Origin: Diphasiastrum complanatum
Lineage: Eukaryota > Streptophyta > Lycopodiopsida > Lycopodiales > Lycopodiaceae
Direction of reading: 5' to 3'
DNA: 64,000 bases
NCBI GenBank assembly: GCA_029204225.1
Contig: CM055098.1
Span: forward strand, 21,429,097 to 21,493,096
Part shown: positions 20,803 through 30,718 of the stretch, piece by piece
Layout of the letters: each line of letters starts with the position of its first letter
How positions within the stretch are numbered: the stretch's first letter is position 1
Made by a program: the position numbers and the translations under genes
Notes under the pieces: model-generated
What the model was told of the DNA's origin: nothing
Databases searched by the model: none
The model's input: the letters and a program-made list of their open reading frames with translations, nothing else

Positions 20803-22740
20803 CATTGCACATACAAGATTATCATGAAAACTAGAATTCCATGCCGTTAATTTGGCAAATGTGGATGTTCTTCTTAGGTAGCAATGGCATTTTGATAAGA
20901 ATAAATTTTTGAAAATTGATTTTGTTGAAAAATCTTTAAGTTTTATGCATGATTGTTCTTTAATAAAGATTAGTGCTAGATTAAGTGTTGATGCTACTGG
21001 TATTAAACCTTACTCTAAGCATGAGCTTAATTCTTTAATAAAGAACACAGGGTATAAATTTCATTTATGTTTTCACCAGAATTTAATTTGTTGCAATGAT
21101 GAAATTCTTAAACTTAATGCCATGAATAAACCTTGTGAGAACACTCCTAAATTTGAAGCCCATAGTGAACTTAGGCAAGAATTCAATGAGGGTTTTCTAG
21201 ATCTTCATGTAGGTTTACCACCTGAAAGGTCTGTAGATCACAAGATTGACCTTATACCTAGGTCAATTCCGATTGCACAACACCCTTATAGGATGAGTGC
21301 ATTGAAAGAGGTCGAGGTACAAAGGCAATTAAGTGAGTATCTAGAGAAAGGGTGGGTTATATCTAGTAAGTCTCCTTGGTCATCACCACTGGTTCTGGTC
21401 ACCAAGAAGGATGGGACTATAAGGTTTTGCGTAGACTATAAAAATTTGAACAAAGTCACAATTAAGAATAGGTATCCACTATCGCGAATGGATGACCTGA
21501 TAGATTATCTTGGTGGTGCAAGGTACTTCACCAAGATAGATCTAAGATCAAGGTATCATCAGATTCACATCAAGTTAAAGGATATTCCTAAGATGGGTTT
21601 TTGAACTCGGTTTGGACAATACGAGTCTTTGGTGCTTCCATTTGGTTTGACCAATGCACCAGCGACTTTCCAACAAATGATGTGAACGATTTGTTCAGGC
21701 CATATTTGGGAAGATTTGTAGTAGTGTTCTTGGATAATATTTTGGTCTTTAGTAAGACTTTGGTGGAACATAAAGAGCATTTTAAGATTGTCTTGGACAT
21801 CTTTTTGCCAAAGAGTCTAAATGTGATCTTTTTGCTAAAGAGTTATCTTACTTGGGGCATAAGATTTTCGAGTGTGGTATAGAAATAGAGGCCGATTGTA
21901 TCCAGAGGGTTATTGAATGGCCAATTCTTACCACGACTCGGGAAATCAAGTCATTCTTGGGTTTTGTGGGATTTTTCCGTCAGTATATACCCTAGTTTGC
22001 TAGGATGGCATTTTCTCTCACTCAAGCTTTGAGAGGCTTTTAGCCGGAGGGCTAGGAGTTCACTAGTGGTGTGGACGGAGGATATGAACAATAGTTTTGA
22101 GTTGCTTAAAAAAAGTGTAACAACTGCACCAATCCTGATTGTTGGCGATCCTAGGAAACCATTTGTGGTTAGGACCAATGCTAATGATTATGTGATTGGA
22201 GCTTTCTTGATGCAGGATGGACATCCTATTGCTTTTGAAAGCAAGAAACTCAATCTAGGTATGAAAAGAGCTTTTTGCTATTATTCATGCCCTGAAAAAT
22301 TGGCGACATTATTTGTATGGAGCCAAATTTGATGTTTTGATAGATCATCAAACACTCCGTTATTTTTGTAATGCTACAAATTTAAAAAAGAGACAAGCTA
22401 GATGGATTGAACTAATGTAGGTATTTGACTTCTCAATATGGTATTGTAAAGGAAGTCAAAACACTCTAGCGAATGCTTTGAGTTGTTTACCGGTTATTAA
22501 TTAGTTAAGCTTTACTAATATACAACCGAGGTTATTTCAATCTCCCCAAGGACTTTTTGAGTCCGATCCTATTTTTGGAAAGTATTGGCAACAAGTACTT
22601 TCTGGGGTCGATTCGGGTAAGCAGGATTCCTCAAATCAGGGAAAGATTGAAACGGATTTTGCTATACAAAATGGGATCTTGTTTCGTAAGGGCAAAGTAT
22701 GTGTACACATGAGCTCTTTTGCTTATTGATCTTGGAGATT
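20803..22740 (+). pseudogene. Gypsy pol relic (RT and RNase H)
   Basis: Plus-strand gypsy pol follows the copia insertion. A frame at 20909-21604 holds [60 protein letters not shown] and [15 protein letters not shown], with the first catalytic Asp. After a TGA at 21602, in place of the usual aromatic residue, come LPFGLTNAPATFQQMM and VVFLDNILVFSKT, where the usual YIDDIL pair reads LDNIL, so one catalytic Asp is Asn. RNase H-like sequence runs 22066-22330. It fades near 22720 at the start of integrase. Several frameshifts are present. Confidence 0.8.
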
Positions 22741-24180
22741 AATATAATGCATTTCTAGAAATGTTTACTACTTATGAGCGAAAGTATCAGATGGAGTCAA
22801 TCAAATACTCAGAGATAGTTTCGAGTACACGGTTGCATCTGCTATTGTTTTGTGCTCATAATTCTTCTCATTTGTACATTCTACGTACTAAATTAATCAT
22901 ACAGTTTTATCGCATTCAATATTATGTCAGAATGATCGAATACTTCTATATTGTATTGTAATCTAATTACGTTCCCTTACAGTTTTTTCTGAACTATCGA
23001 ATACTTTAATACATCAATGTTTATTCTATTATGTTTGTCTACAAATTCAATCTAATAGATTTTGATAATTTCAAAGTTAAAATCACTTAGAATTGAATGT
23101 GACAATAGTCACGATAGTTTTGTTCAAATTTGATAGGCGTGCATAGTCATACATTAGGAGAAGGATTATTCCGCAGAGCCCAATAGTGCATCTTTCGAAT
23201 GCAGCCATTTCTTTATCAAGCATCCTTTCCTTCTTCCAACAAGATTTTCATTGGAACAAGTTTTTGCCACATGATAGATTCCTCTACTAATGTGGTAGTA
23301 TTCAAACCTTTGTAGGTTAGACTAACCATCCAAACTCTAGAGATTCACTCCTTTGGATGTAACATATGAATCACATAAAGTATGCATAGTTCTAGTTAGT
23401 TCACTCTACTCTTTTGGAGATATCCTTTCTCCATGAATGACTTCATTTAAGGCCAAGTAAATTCATATCTACTTTGGGTGCACGGTGATAGTACTCTATC
23501 AACCTATTAAAGTTTATTGGTACTCTTCTTTTATTTGAAGAGTGAACTTCAATGGTAGTCTTCCTTGTTATCAATCTTGCATTCTTGAAGAATTTTTGGC
23601 CCTTGATTGAGATTGATGACTATGAATCAAGCACTAGTGAACTTCAATGGTAGTAGGACATTCTGGATCAATTAATAGCGCTTGGCTACAACTGACAAGG
23701 CTCAGTTACACCTATCATGTGCATTCACTCAAGGCAGTTTCAAGCCATATTTTACTCTCACATAAAGTTCATCACTATTACATACTTTTTAGTTATCAAT
23801 AAACAACATCATCAATATCTATATGAAAGTTGTGGTTTTATGTTCTATTCACAAGTCTAACTTTATGAGCATCCAACTTTCCTATCCCTACCTATTGAAT
23901 ATATCATCCAAATTGATTCTAATGAAACATGTTATGTTAAAAGTCAATGTATGAGAAAGTCATCCTTGATAGATGAAAACCATTCCATGATGGAAATAAC
24001 TAGGTCAAACATATCCTACAAAGATACTATCTCAAAGTTGCTTTGAAACTTTCATACACTTTTATTTGACTCAACCTAATGGCATCTTTGATGGAAATTG
24101 ATAGTCATATAAGAGTTTAATTTTGTGATGATCCATGGAGAAGTGTACTCATCTCTATGTTAAATTCTCAAATTTGTTTC
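22741..24180. other. No recognised feature
   Basis: AT-rich sequence with no frame longer than 66 codons. I see no LTR end, primer site or RNA gene. A few short self-similar phrases such as GTGAACTTCAATGGTAGT (near 23546 and 23638) hint at local duplication. Confidence 0.5.
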
Positions 24181-24189
24181 TTTCAGTGA

Positions 24190-24360
24190 ATCCTCATCTT
24201 TGGTGCCAAAACTATGGCAAGGATGCTGGAAATGAGGGATTTGTGCTCAATTATGCAAACTTGCCAAAGGTGGCACGCTCTAGGGTCTGTAGACGATCTT
24301 TGGGAGCGATTTGGCCCACCAACGCAAGGCTTGAATAATCATGAAGCTATAAAATTTTCC
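24190..24360 (+). pseudogene. F-box-like fragment
   Basis: Allowing one frameshift near 24212, the plus strand reads SLVPKLWA then RMLEMRDLCSIMQTCQRWHA and LGSVDDLWERFGP. This has the spacing of an F-box: an L-P-x-x-L/W start, a D-L-C-S-x-x-x-T-C-x-x-W centre and an L-W-x-x-F end. F-box proteins are substrate adaptors of SCF ubiquitin ligases. No start codon or downstream substrate domain follows; after NNHEA the frame becomes AT-rich. It is probably a gene scrap or one exon of a decayed gene. Confidence 0.4.
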
Positions 24361-24439
24361 AGGTTTACATTTGTTTGGTCTTTCTTTTACCATAATGCCA
24401 AGTCCTGGTTCATCCTTTGTACTTTGCAGCTACCTTAAA

Positions 24440-25400
24440 TAGCACAATTCACATTCGCATGCAAAATTGTAAACATGAAAATTTTGGCAAAAGGCTATTT
24501 TTCTAGAAACTTCCACGAAATGTAAGTACTGGAAAAATTTAAAAACTCATGCTTGGGCATTGCACAGTGATTTTCTAACATTTAGTATTGGTTACTTAGC
24601 ACCTCATCAGGTATGCTAGAATGATAATCTCTTGAATTCATGATGATTTGCTAATCAACCATTATTGAAATATCATCTAAATTTTCAATCACCTAAAGTT
24701 TTTTTTTAATTAAAACATAGATACCGAGATGACACTAGATAATATACAATTTTCATAAAGATACAAAAAAATATACAATTGTATTCTTAGTCATGCTATC
24801 AATTCAAGCATATGCTCTTAAATTGAATGACATCAACTGCTATTATTTCAATTAATGATCAGAATCTAATATAGTCACCCCAGATCTTTTCTACTTCTCT
24901 GGATTAGATCCTGAGGTTTTAAAACATCAATCATTTAGACTTGGAAGATGAATGCTCATCAAATAGAATGTCTCAAAATGAGAAATAGGCAATTTGCTAG
25001 TGGTAGCAATCACTTAAAAATTGCTTTGCACATATTTCATTGCAAAATATTTTGAGTCCAAAAAATGTCTTGGCCAAACCTCAAGAGGTCCCAGATTATG
25101 CTTTAAGGTGAGATGTTCTCTTTGGTTCACTTGCAATTGCTATACAGAAAATACTTTAGGGGTTTACAAGACATGTGTTAACTCACGTTCAAATATGTAG
25201 CTATAAGGTATCAATTATAAAAAATACAACTTTTATTATTTGTCCTAACTTGATTTAATGGGCTTTAGAAAACTATAGGATTTGGGATACATCTATTCAT
25301 AAAAAATGAATCTCACTATCCTGATACTGTAAAAAATTTCAATTTTTATACATGTATATGTGCTATAGTGCCTAAATTAATGTAAAGGCCTATTTGCATG
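24440..25400. other. No recognised feature
   Basis: AT-rich, stop-dense sequence with no frame, repeat boundary or RNA gene that I can support. Confidence 0.5.
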
Positions 25401-26239
25401 TTGTAAATTCACTTTTAGGTTAGAACTCGCGACATTTTGTGGGACGTTCTATAGAGATGCATTAGCGGATCTCAAATGACATCTTAACGGTTGGTAAATG
25501 ACATTCAGGCCAGTGATCGTTCCTATAAGGTCGACACTTTGTGCCATTGTACACAAGCACAGATTTGAGTATCAATAGAGAGAGAAGAGAGCTAGTTTCT
25601 ATAAGCTTGAGCATTCTTTCCCTCTGCCATCTCTTACAGCATTACTTCTTATCAATTGAGCGAATACACTTTGAACGATTTGTAACTGCTTGTGATACTT
25701 CTCTGTTTTCGTCACACATACTTTTGATTTCTTACTGAATTTCAGTTACTCTAAAGTGGATTTTCAAGTGTCACCACAGAGTGACAATTCTAACTAATGT
25801 CCGAACTGGCATAACCATAAGCATAGCTTCTTTCAATTTTGAATGAGCTATGTGTTCAGATAATGAACTTGTTTGATGCTCTGTTCTGTTTGCTTCCTAT
25901 AATAAGAACTAATTCTCTGTATTCGATTAAGAGGAATCATTGGCCAATTCAATTCTGTTTGATGAATCTATTTGCTAGTTGTTGTCTGATCTGATTGCAT
26001 ACTGTTATTTTAAGAGCCTGGAAGATAAACTAGCATTTATAATCATAGACCTTGACCAAATCATTTCACCATTGGTGTTTCTGGATGCCAATTTACCCAA
26101 ATATCTTTGGATAACCAAATATATTGCTATAGTATTCATTTACCTTCTTACATACACTTATCATACAAAAGAAGAGATTATTCTCTCTCTTGAGAAACGA
26201 TCAAACCTTTTATACTACTTAATTCATTGATTTTGTGGA
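25400..26239 (+). pseudogene. Possible copia LTR and integrase scraps
   Basis: Near 26085-26160 the plus strand reads DANLPKYLWITKYIAIVFIYLL, similar to the LPKSFWAEAV...AVYLINR end of copia integrase cores. AGTATAAAAGG on the minus strand (about 26205-26225), followed by a GA-rich run, resembles an LTR promoter. No terminal repeats or target duplication were found, so this is tentative. Confidence 0.3.
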
Positions 26240-26905
26240 GATATATAACAACTAGGCCACCACACTCCACCTCCTTTGCAATGACTTGCTCTCTCACAAA
26301 ATGATATTGCACCTCAATATGCTTGCTCCTAGCATGAAAGATAGGATTGGTTGCCAACCTTTGGGCTGATAGATTGTCACAAAAGATGATTGGGCTCTCT
26401 GAAAAATCCAGCAAGTGAAGATCCTTGGTCATCGATCCATACCATCTCCTTTGTGCAATGTGTAAGAGCTTTGCCCTCGGCCTCACTAGATGACAATGAG
26501 ATAGTGGCTTGTTTCTTCGACATTCATGATATAGCTCCATCACCTATGAAAATACAATGAGCATTAATGGATTTCCTATCTATTACATCTCCAACATAGT
26601 CCAAATCTGAAAATCCAAAAAGATTAGATGATGATCATGCCAAAATCTCAAGTTCCAATGATGTACCTCAAAACTCGTTTTCCTAGCTTCCAATGCTCCT
26701 CACTAGGATCTTGCATGAATTGATTCAATCTTCCAACACAATAGCTTAGATCAGGTCTAGTAATGGTTAGATAGATGAGTGAACCAACTAGATCCCTATA
26801 GAGAGAGTAATGTCCTTGAAGGATCTTTCACTACCTCTCATAGTTAGCTTTACATGAGACTCCATAGATGTATCACTAGCTTTTGCATCTACCATATGAA
26901 ATCTT
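26240..26905 (-). pseudogene. Copia RNase H relic
   Basis: Minus-strand frames read MMELYHECRRNKPLSHCHL (shifted), then DLHLLDFSESPIIFCDNLSA, ATNPIFHARSKHIEVQYHFV and REQVIAKEVE. These match the RNase H end of the copia elements at 17163 and 28892. Sequence toward 26905 corresponds to the RT/RNase H linker ([19 protein letters not shown]-type). It stops at an (AG)n tract on one side and joins unrelated sequence directly after KEVE on the other. It is a fragment only. Confidence 0.7.
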
Positions 26906-26913
26906 TCTAGAAT

Positions 26914-26917
<4 letters not shown>

Positions 26918-27009
<92 letters not shown>

Positions 27010-27018
27010 GAGAGAGAC
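26918..27018. repeat. (AG)n microsatellite
   Basis: About 45 AG units with one interruption (GTGAG) near 27006. It separates the minus-strand copia fragment from the plus-strand gypsy fragment. Confidence 0.95.
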
Positions 27019-27044
27019 TGTATTGCTATAGCCCTTACACAGTT

Positions 27045-28032
27045 ACTCAAAGGGTATGTTGCTTATATTTGGAAAGCAACACAACAGAAAGCATTCGAAG
27101 AACTTAAGCACCGACTGATCCATGTTGATCATTATACTTTAAAGTATCTTGTTAATAAACCTGATTTATCTGGACGAATAGCTCGATGGGTTTTGTTGTT
27201 ACAAGAATTCACATATCAAGTCGAGCTTCATCAAGGAAAGTATCATACCAATGCTAATTATCTTCATGACTTAGTACGAGAAAGACTAAAGAACCAGAAT
27301 GTTGAAGCGGAAGCGACGAAATGAAACGATGCGAAAATTGTCGCTGCTTTGCTATTCAAATCTATAATTATACATTATGGGTGTCCTCTTGAGTTAGTCA
27401 GTGATCGTGGTACTCATTTTCTAAATGATACAATTTGTTTATTGACGACATATTTTCTGATCAAACACAGAAAGACAATCCCGTATAATCTGAAAGCCAA
27501 CAGATTAACTGAAAGAGCTAATGGAATACTATGCAAGATCCTTAACAAGATTACTATTGCACATGCTACAGATTGGGATAAAAAACAAACACGCAGAAGA
27601 TCACAACAAAACAGACTCCTTATTTTCTTACATATGGAATGCATCCAATTCTTCCGATTGAATTTGAGGTGTCCACTTTTCGAATACAAGTAGAAAGAAC
27701 CAAAGACAACTATATCAATGAAAGGTTGTTGACTAATGAAGAACTATCTGAATCTCGAAACAATTCGAAGGAGATTACAGAGAAAATATAGGAGGAGCGA
27801 AAGAAAAAGCATGACACTCGTATCAAAACTGTTAATCTTAAGATTGATGATTATGCTTTGATATATGACAGTTGACATCAGAAATTCCCAGGAATGTTAC
27901 ATATGAGATGGATGGGGCTGTACAAGGTCATTGAGGTATTTGAAAACGGTTCTGTCCAATTTAAGTCATTGGATGGTGAATTATTGCCAATGTGTATTAA
28001 CGGTCCCAAACTGAAGAAATATTATCTCTGAC
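27045..28032 (+). pseudogene. Gypsy RT-RNase H and integrase relic
   Basis: The frame reads ATQQKAFEELKHRL, then jumps to HVDHYTLKYLVNKPDLSGRI and ARWVLLLQEFTYQVELHQGK, so most of RNase H is deleted. Integrase follows from about 27345: HYGCPLELVSDRGTHFLND with the second catalytic Asp, and LTERANGILCKILNK with the catalytic Glu. The zinc-binding part and first Asp are missing. The tail ends GPKLKKYYL near 28030, before TCGAGGGGAGAATATTTCG, the usual sequence after a Tat-type pol. Multiple stops make it inactive. Confidence 0.75.
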
Positions 28033-28440
28033 GAAGGTTTTCGAGGGGAGAATATTTCGTGAATCTTTTTAAGGACCTATCTCAAATTTTTCTTTTTCTT
28101 CCTCACAAATTTTTCGTTTTCTAAGTTTCGACTTTTCGAATTTGTTTTTCTTTTTATTTTTATTTTTATTATTATTTTTATTATTATTTAATTAATTGTT
28201 ATTTAAGTATATGGTCATCTCAAGGAATGGAAAAATCGCATTGGCAAGTCAGAGGAGTATTCCATCGAGCTACAAATCATGGCAGACATAATTCAAAAAA
28301 TAAATATTTAGTTCAACTTTTTGAGTGGTTTTACAAAAGAGCACAATTTAGATATCAAGCTTACGATCTTTCGTAAGGCATTCAAATTTATAACAAAAGA
28401 GAGATCCTTGTAGTATAACAATAATCTATTACAAAACGTT
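28033..28440. other. Gypsy 3' untranslated sequence
   Basis: T-rich sequence after the integrase relic with no frame. A run of TTATTATTTTTATT-like repeats lies at 28150-28200. I see no LTR boundary. Confidence 0.35.
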
Positions 28441-28444
28441 GTTT

Positions 28445-28552
28445 AATTTTCATCATCATCCTCTTCAAGATTCAAACAGATGGTATTGTCATGAATACCA
28501 TCATCATCATCATCATCATCCTCTTCAAGATTCAAACAGATGGTATTGTCTT
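28445..28552. repeat. Tandem duplication of ~60 bp with (ATC)n
   Basis: CATCATCATCCTCTTCAAGA and the following ~20 bases occur at 28449-28490 and again at 28511-28552. They are separated by an (ATC)n run. The minus strand would encode Asp-rich repeats. Confidence 0.7.
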
Positions 28553-28857
28553 CTTTCATATGGATCCAAAAATTCTAAATTTTTTCTTTTGCTCATATCT
28601 ATATAACCCAAATAAAGGGTCACTAGAGATGATCTTTTTGTAGTATCATTGGGGGTATAACCCAATATTTTAATGGCCAGATCTCTCTTCACAAAAACTA
28701 TTTTATATGTTCCTTTGGAGTAAGTATGGCCTCCTAAACTAACAGATAATGTCTTAATAGCCATAATGACAGTGGTAGCATATGGATTATAAGATCCATG
28801 ATATATACAAATCTCATTATTTTCAAAGTTTTTCAAATACTGAGAAAGTGATGCATC
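28525..28857 (-). CDS. Unassigned ~110-codon frame
   Basis: I do not recognise this frame. After a stop near 28858 the minus strand reads LKDASLSQYLKNFENNEICI, continues through HGSYNPYATTVIMAIKTLSV and GYIDMSKRKNLEFLDPYERR, and stops at 28525. The frame has no ATG near its start, so it may be a 3' exon or a relic. A shift to another phase at the end gives an Asp-rich tail encoded by the adjacent repeat. The sequence is varied and not low-complexity. It lies 34 bp from the target site of the intact copia at 28892. Host gene fragment and viral or retroelement accessory frame are both possible. Confidence 0.35.
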   Translation of the reverse strand, partial: DASLSQYLKNFENNEICIYHGSYNPYATTVIMAIKTLSVSLGGHTYSKGTYKIVFVKRDLAIKILGYTPNDTTKRSSLVTLYLGYIDMSKRKNLEFLDPYERRQYHLFES

Positions 28858-28968
28858 CTTTAGTTAAAATAGCAATGATCGACTTATACAGTGTGAAAAT
28901 TGTCAACATTTCCTAGCTAGTTTGAGGCCTAAATTGGCTAAAATTGTAAATAGTTTTGGTTCTGGAGT

Positions 28969-28982
28969 TTCACACGTGTGAA
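28969..28982 (+). promoter_or_regulatory. 14-bp palindrome with CACGTG core in LTR
   Basis: TTCACACGTGTGAA is a perfect palindrome 140 bp upstream of the TATA box. It is repeated at 34745-34758 in the 3' LTR and at 10885-10898 in the related LTR. CACGTG is the G-box core bound by plant bZIP and bHLH factors. A regulatory role is inference. Confidence 0.4.
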
Positions 28983-29106
28983 CCAGGCCACAATGTTTTT
29001 ATTTACTGTATTTTTTCAGTATGATGAAGTGTCAAACTTCATACCCTTCAAAATGAGACCATTTTGATGTATTTTGGTCATATAAGCCATTTTTAGCTAT
29101 TTTTCC

Positions 29107-29112
29107 TATATA
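29107..29112 (+). promoter_or_regulatory. TATA box of the copia LTR
   Basis: TATATA within CCTATATAGGGAA, 216 bp into the 5' LTR. The identical site is at 34883-34888 in the 3' LTR. It is a plausible start driver for the element RNA. Confidence 0.55.
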
Positions 29113-29546
29113 GGGAATATCTAGGGTCAAGTACCTTCTAGAGAGAGGAGAGAGAGTCATCTTCCTCATCCATAAATAGTAGGGAAGTCGTGGAGAACAG
29201 GTTGGAGAAACCTTTTGTATGCTTCATTGAGATCAATAGATCATTGTCATTGTTTCTTCCTCCATTGAGAGCATTGTTGTGTGTATTGTCTTCAAGCTAT
29301 TGTGTATGATCTTAGGTGCTTTCCAAAAGTGATAGGCTGATGCATTATGGACTGCATAATGCTATTTTGGGCCGCACTTGATGTTTATGGAAGTTTCCAT
29401 TTGTGATAAATGCTTTTTGATCAAGTTCTTTGCATTCTAGGTAGCATAGAATGTGTTGCCAATTCCTAGCTTATGTAGTTTGGAGTGCAAGCATTCAAGC
29501 CAATGATCTTGGAGTTTAGATCCACTTAGGATCTGTATTTTTCACA

Positions 29547-29558
29547 TGGTATCAGAGC
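29547..29558 (+). other. Primer binding site, tRNA-iMet
   Basis: TGGTATCAGAGC directly abuts the 5' LTR and is the exact complement of the 3' end of plant initiator-Met tRNA. Confidence 0.9.
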
Positions 29559-30718
29559 TGGTTGGCTTCTATTTACAGTAAGTATTCCATTTTTGGTGAC
29601 ATTTGGATGTTTGATCAAGTTCTAGCATGATTTTGCATTGCTTTGTTGATCAAATCTTACTAACCTTTGTTTTGTGAGTTGAACTTGTGGATCAAAAGCA
29701 TATTTCAGGTCTATTGAAGATCAGAGGCTGAAAAGAAACTATTTTGGATCAGATCATAACACCTAATCATTTGTGATTGTGAGGCTTGTGCATATTCAAT
29801 ACTAACAATGTTCTTTTCAATCCTATTGTTGACAATCTCCATTCTTGGATGAACACTCTCCTTAAGTGGATGAAACTTCTCCTTAAGTGGATGACAAATG
29901 CTCTTTTGAGTGAGTTGTAATTCTCCTAAAGGCTGAGCAAAGCTCCCATTTGGATGAAAGATCCCCTTTTTTGGGTGAACATATTGTAAGCTCCATTGTG
30001 AAGAGCATATTGTAAAGATTGTCATCAATTTTGGCATAAATTTTGGTGTACTTTGTTGAGCATGTAAGTAACTCTCCTTATGTAATTTGATTGGAGCATT
30101 TGCTGGAAGGTGTTAACCATTATGCAAGTGTGTTTTCAGGTTCTTAACAGGTTGAGGAACATTCTCATGTGAAGTGATCTTAGATCTACATCTAAACACC
30201 AAGATTTGACAAGATAGTGAAGCTAGTCTTGTGATTCACTAAGTGTGCTCATTCATTCACCTCTAAATCTTGTATTTATCACTTGCTGGAGTTTATAAAC
30301 TTTTAGAAGTGTGGTTTACATGTGGTTTTACAGGTTGAATCAATATCTTAGTGTGTTGATCATATGTTGATCAAGTTTGTTCATTACTAGGTAATCTTGG
30401 CATCCTAGTTTTGGGTATTTTCTAAGAATGCAAGTAACTCTTCACACCATAACTTGATTTGGTCACTTGCTGGAAAGTTTGAGAGCTTAAGCAAGAGTGT
30501 GTTCAGGTTGGTTTGATTTTGTAATCCATTCTTAGTGTGTGCAAAGTGTTGCATGTGTTTCAATCTTCCTTTCTATGCTTGGAAACCATCTAGGTTCAAG
30601 ATAGAAGTGTTTTAGGGTCCTAAATCTTCATAGATCTCTTTATCTATCATTTGTTGAGAGAAAAGTGAGTGCTAAGTGCTTTAGGACAGAACCTAAAAGT
30701 TGAAGAAACATTAGAATC
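29559..30718 (+). other. Copia leader
   Basis: 1160 bp without a long frame lie between primer site and gag ATG. They contain tandem units built on CTCCTTAAGTGGATGAA (29838-29900). The leader resembles 13569-14711 in reverse. It would include the RNA packaging region. Confidence 0.6.

Larger units (their letters stand above)
28892..29546 (+). repeat. 5' LTR (655 bp)
   Basis: The boundaries are fixed by the TGTGAAAA/TTTTCACA inverted ends, the TACAG flank and the primer site at 29547. A TATATA box at 29107-29112 and a GA-rich stretch 50 bp downstream (GAGAGAGGAGAGAGAG) suggest the U3/R promoter. Confidence 0.95.
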
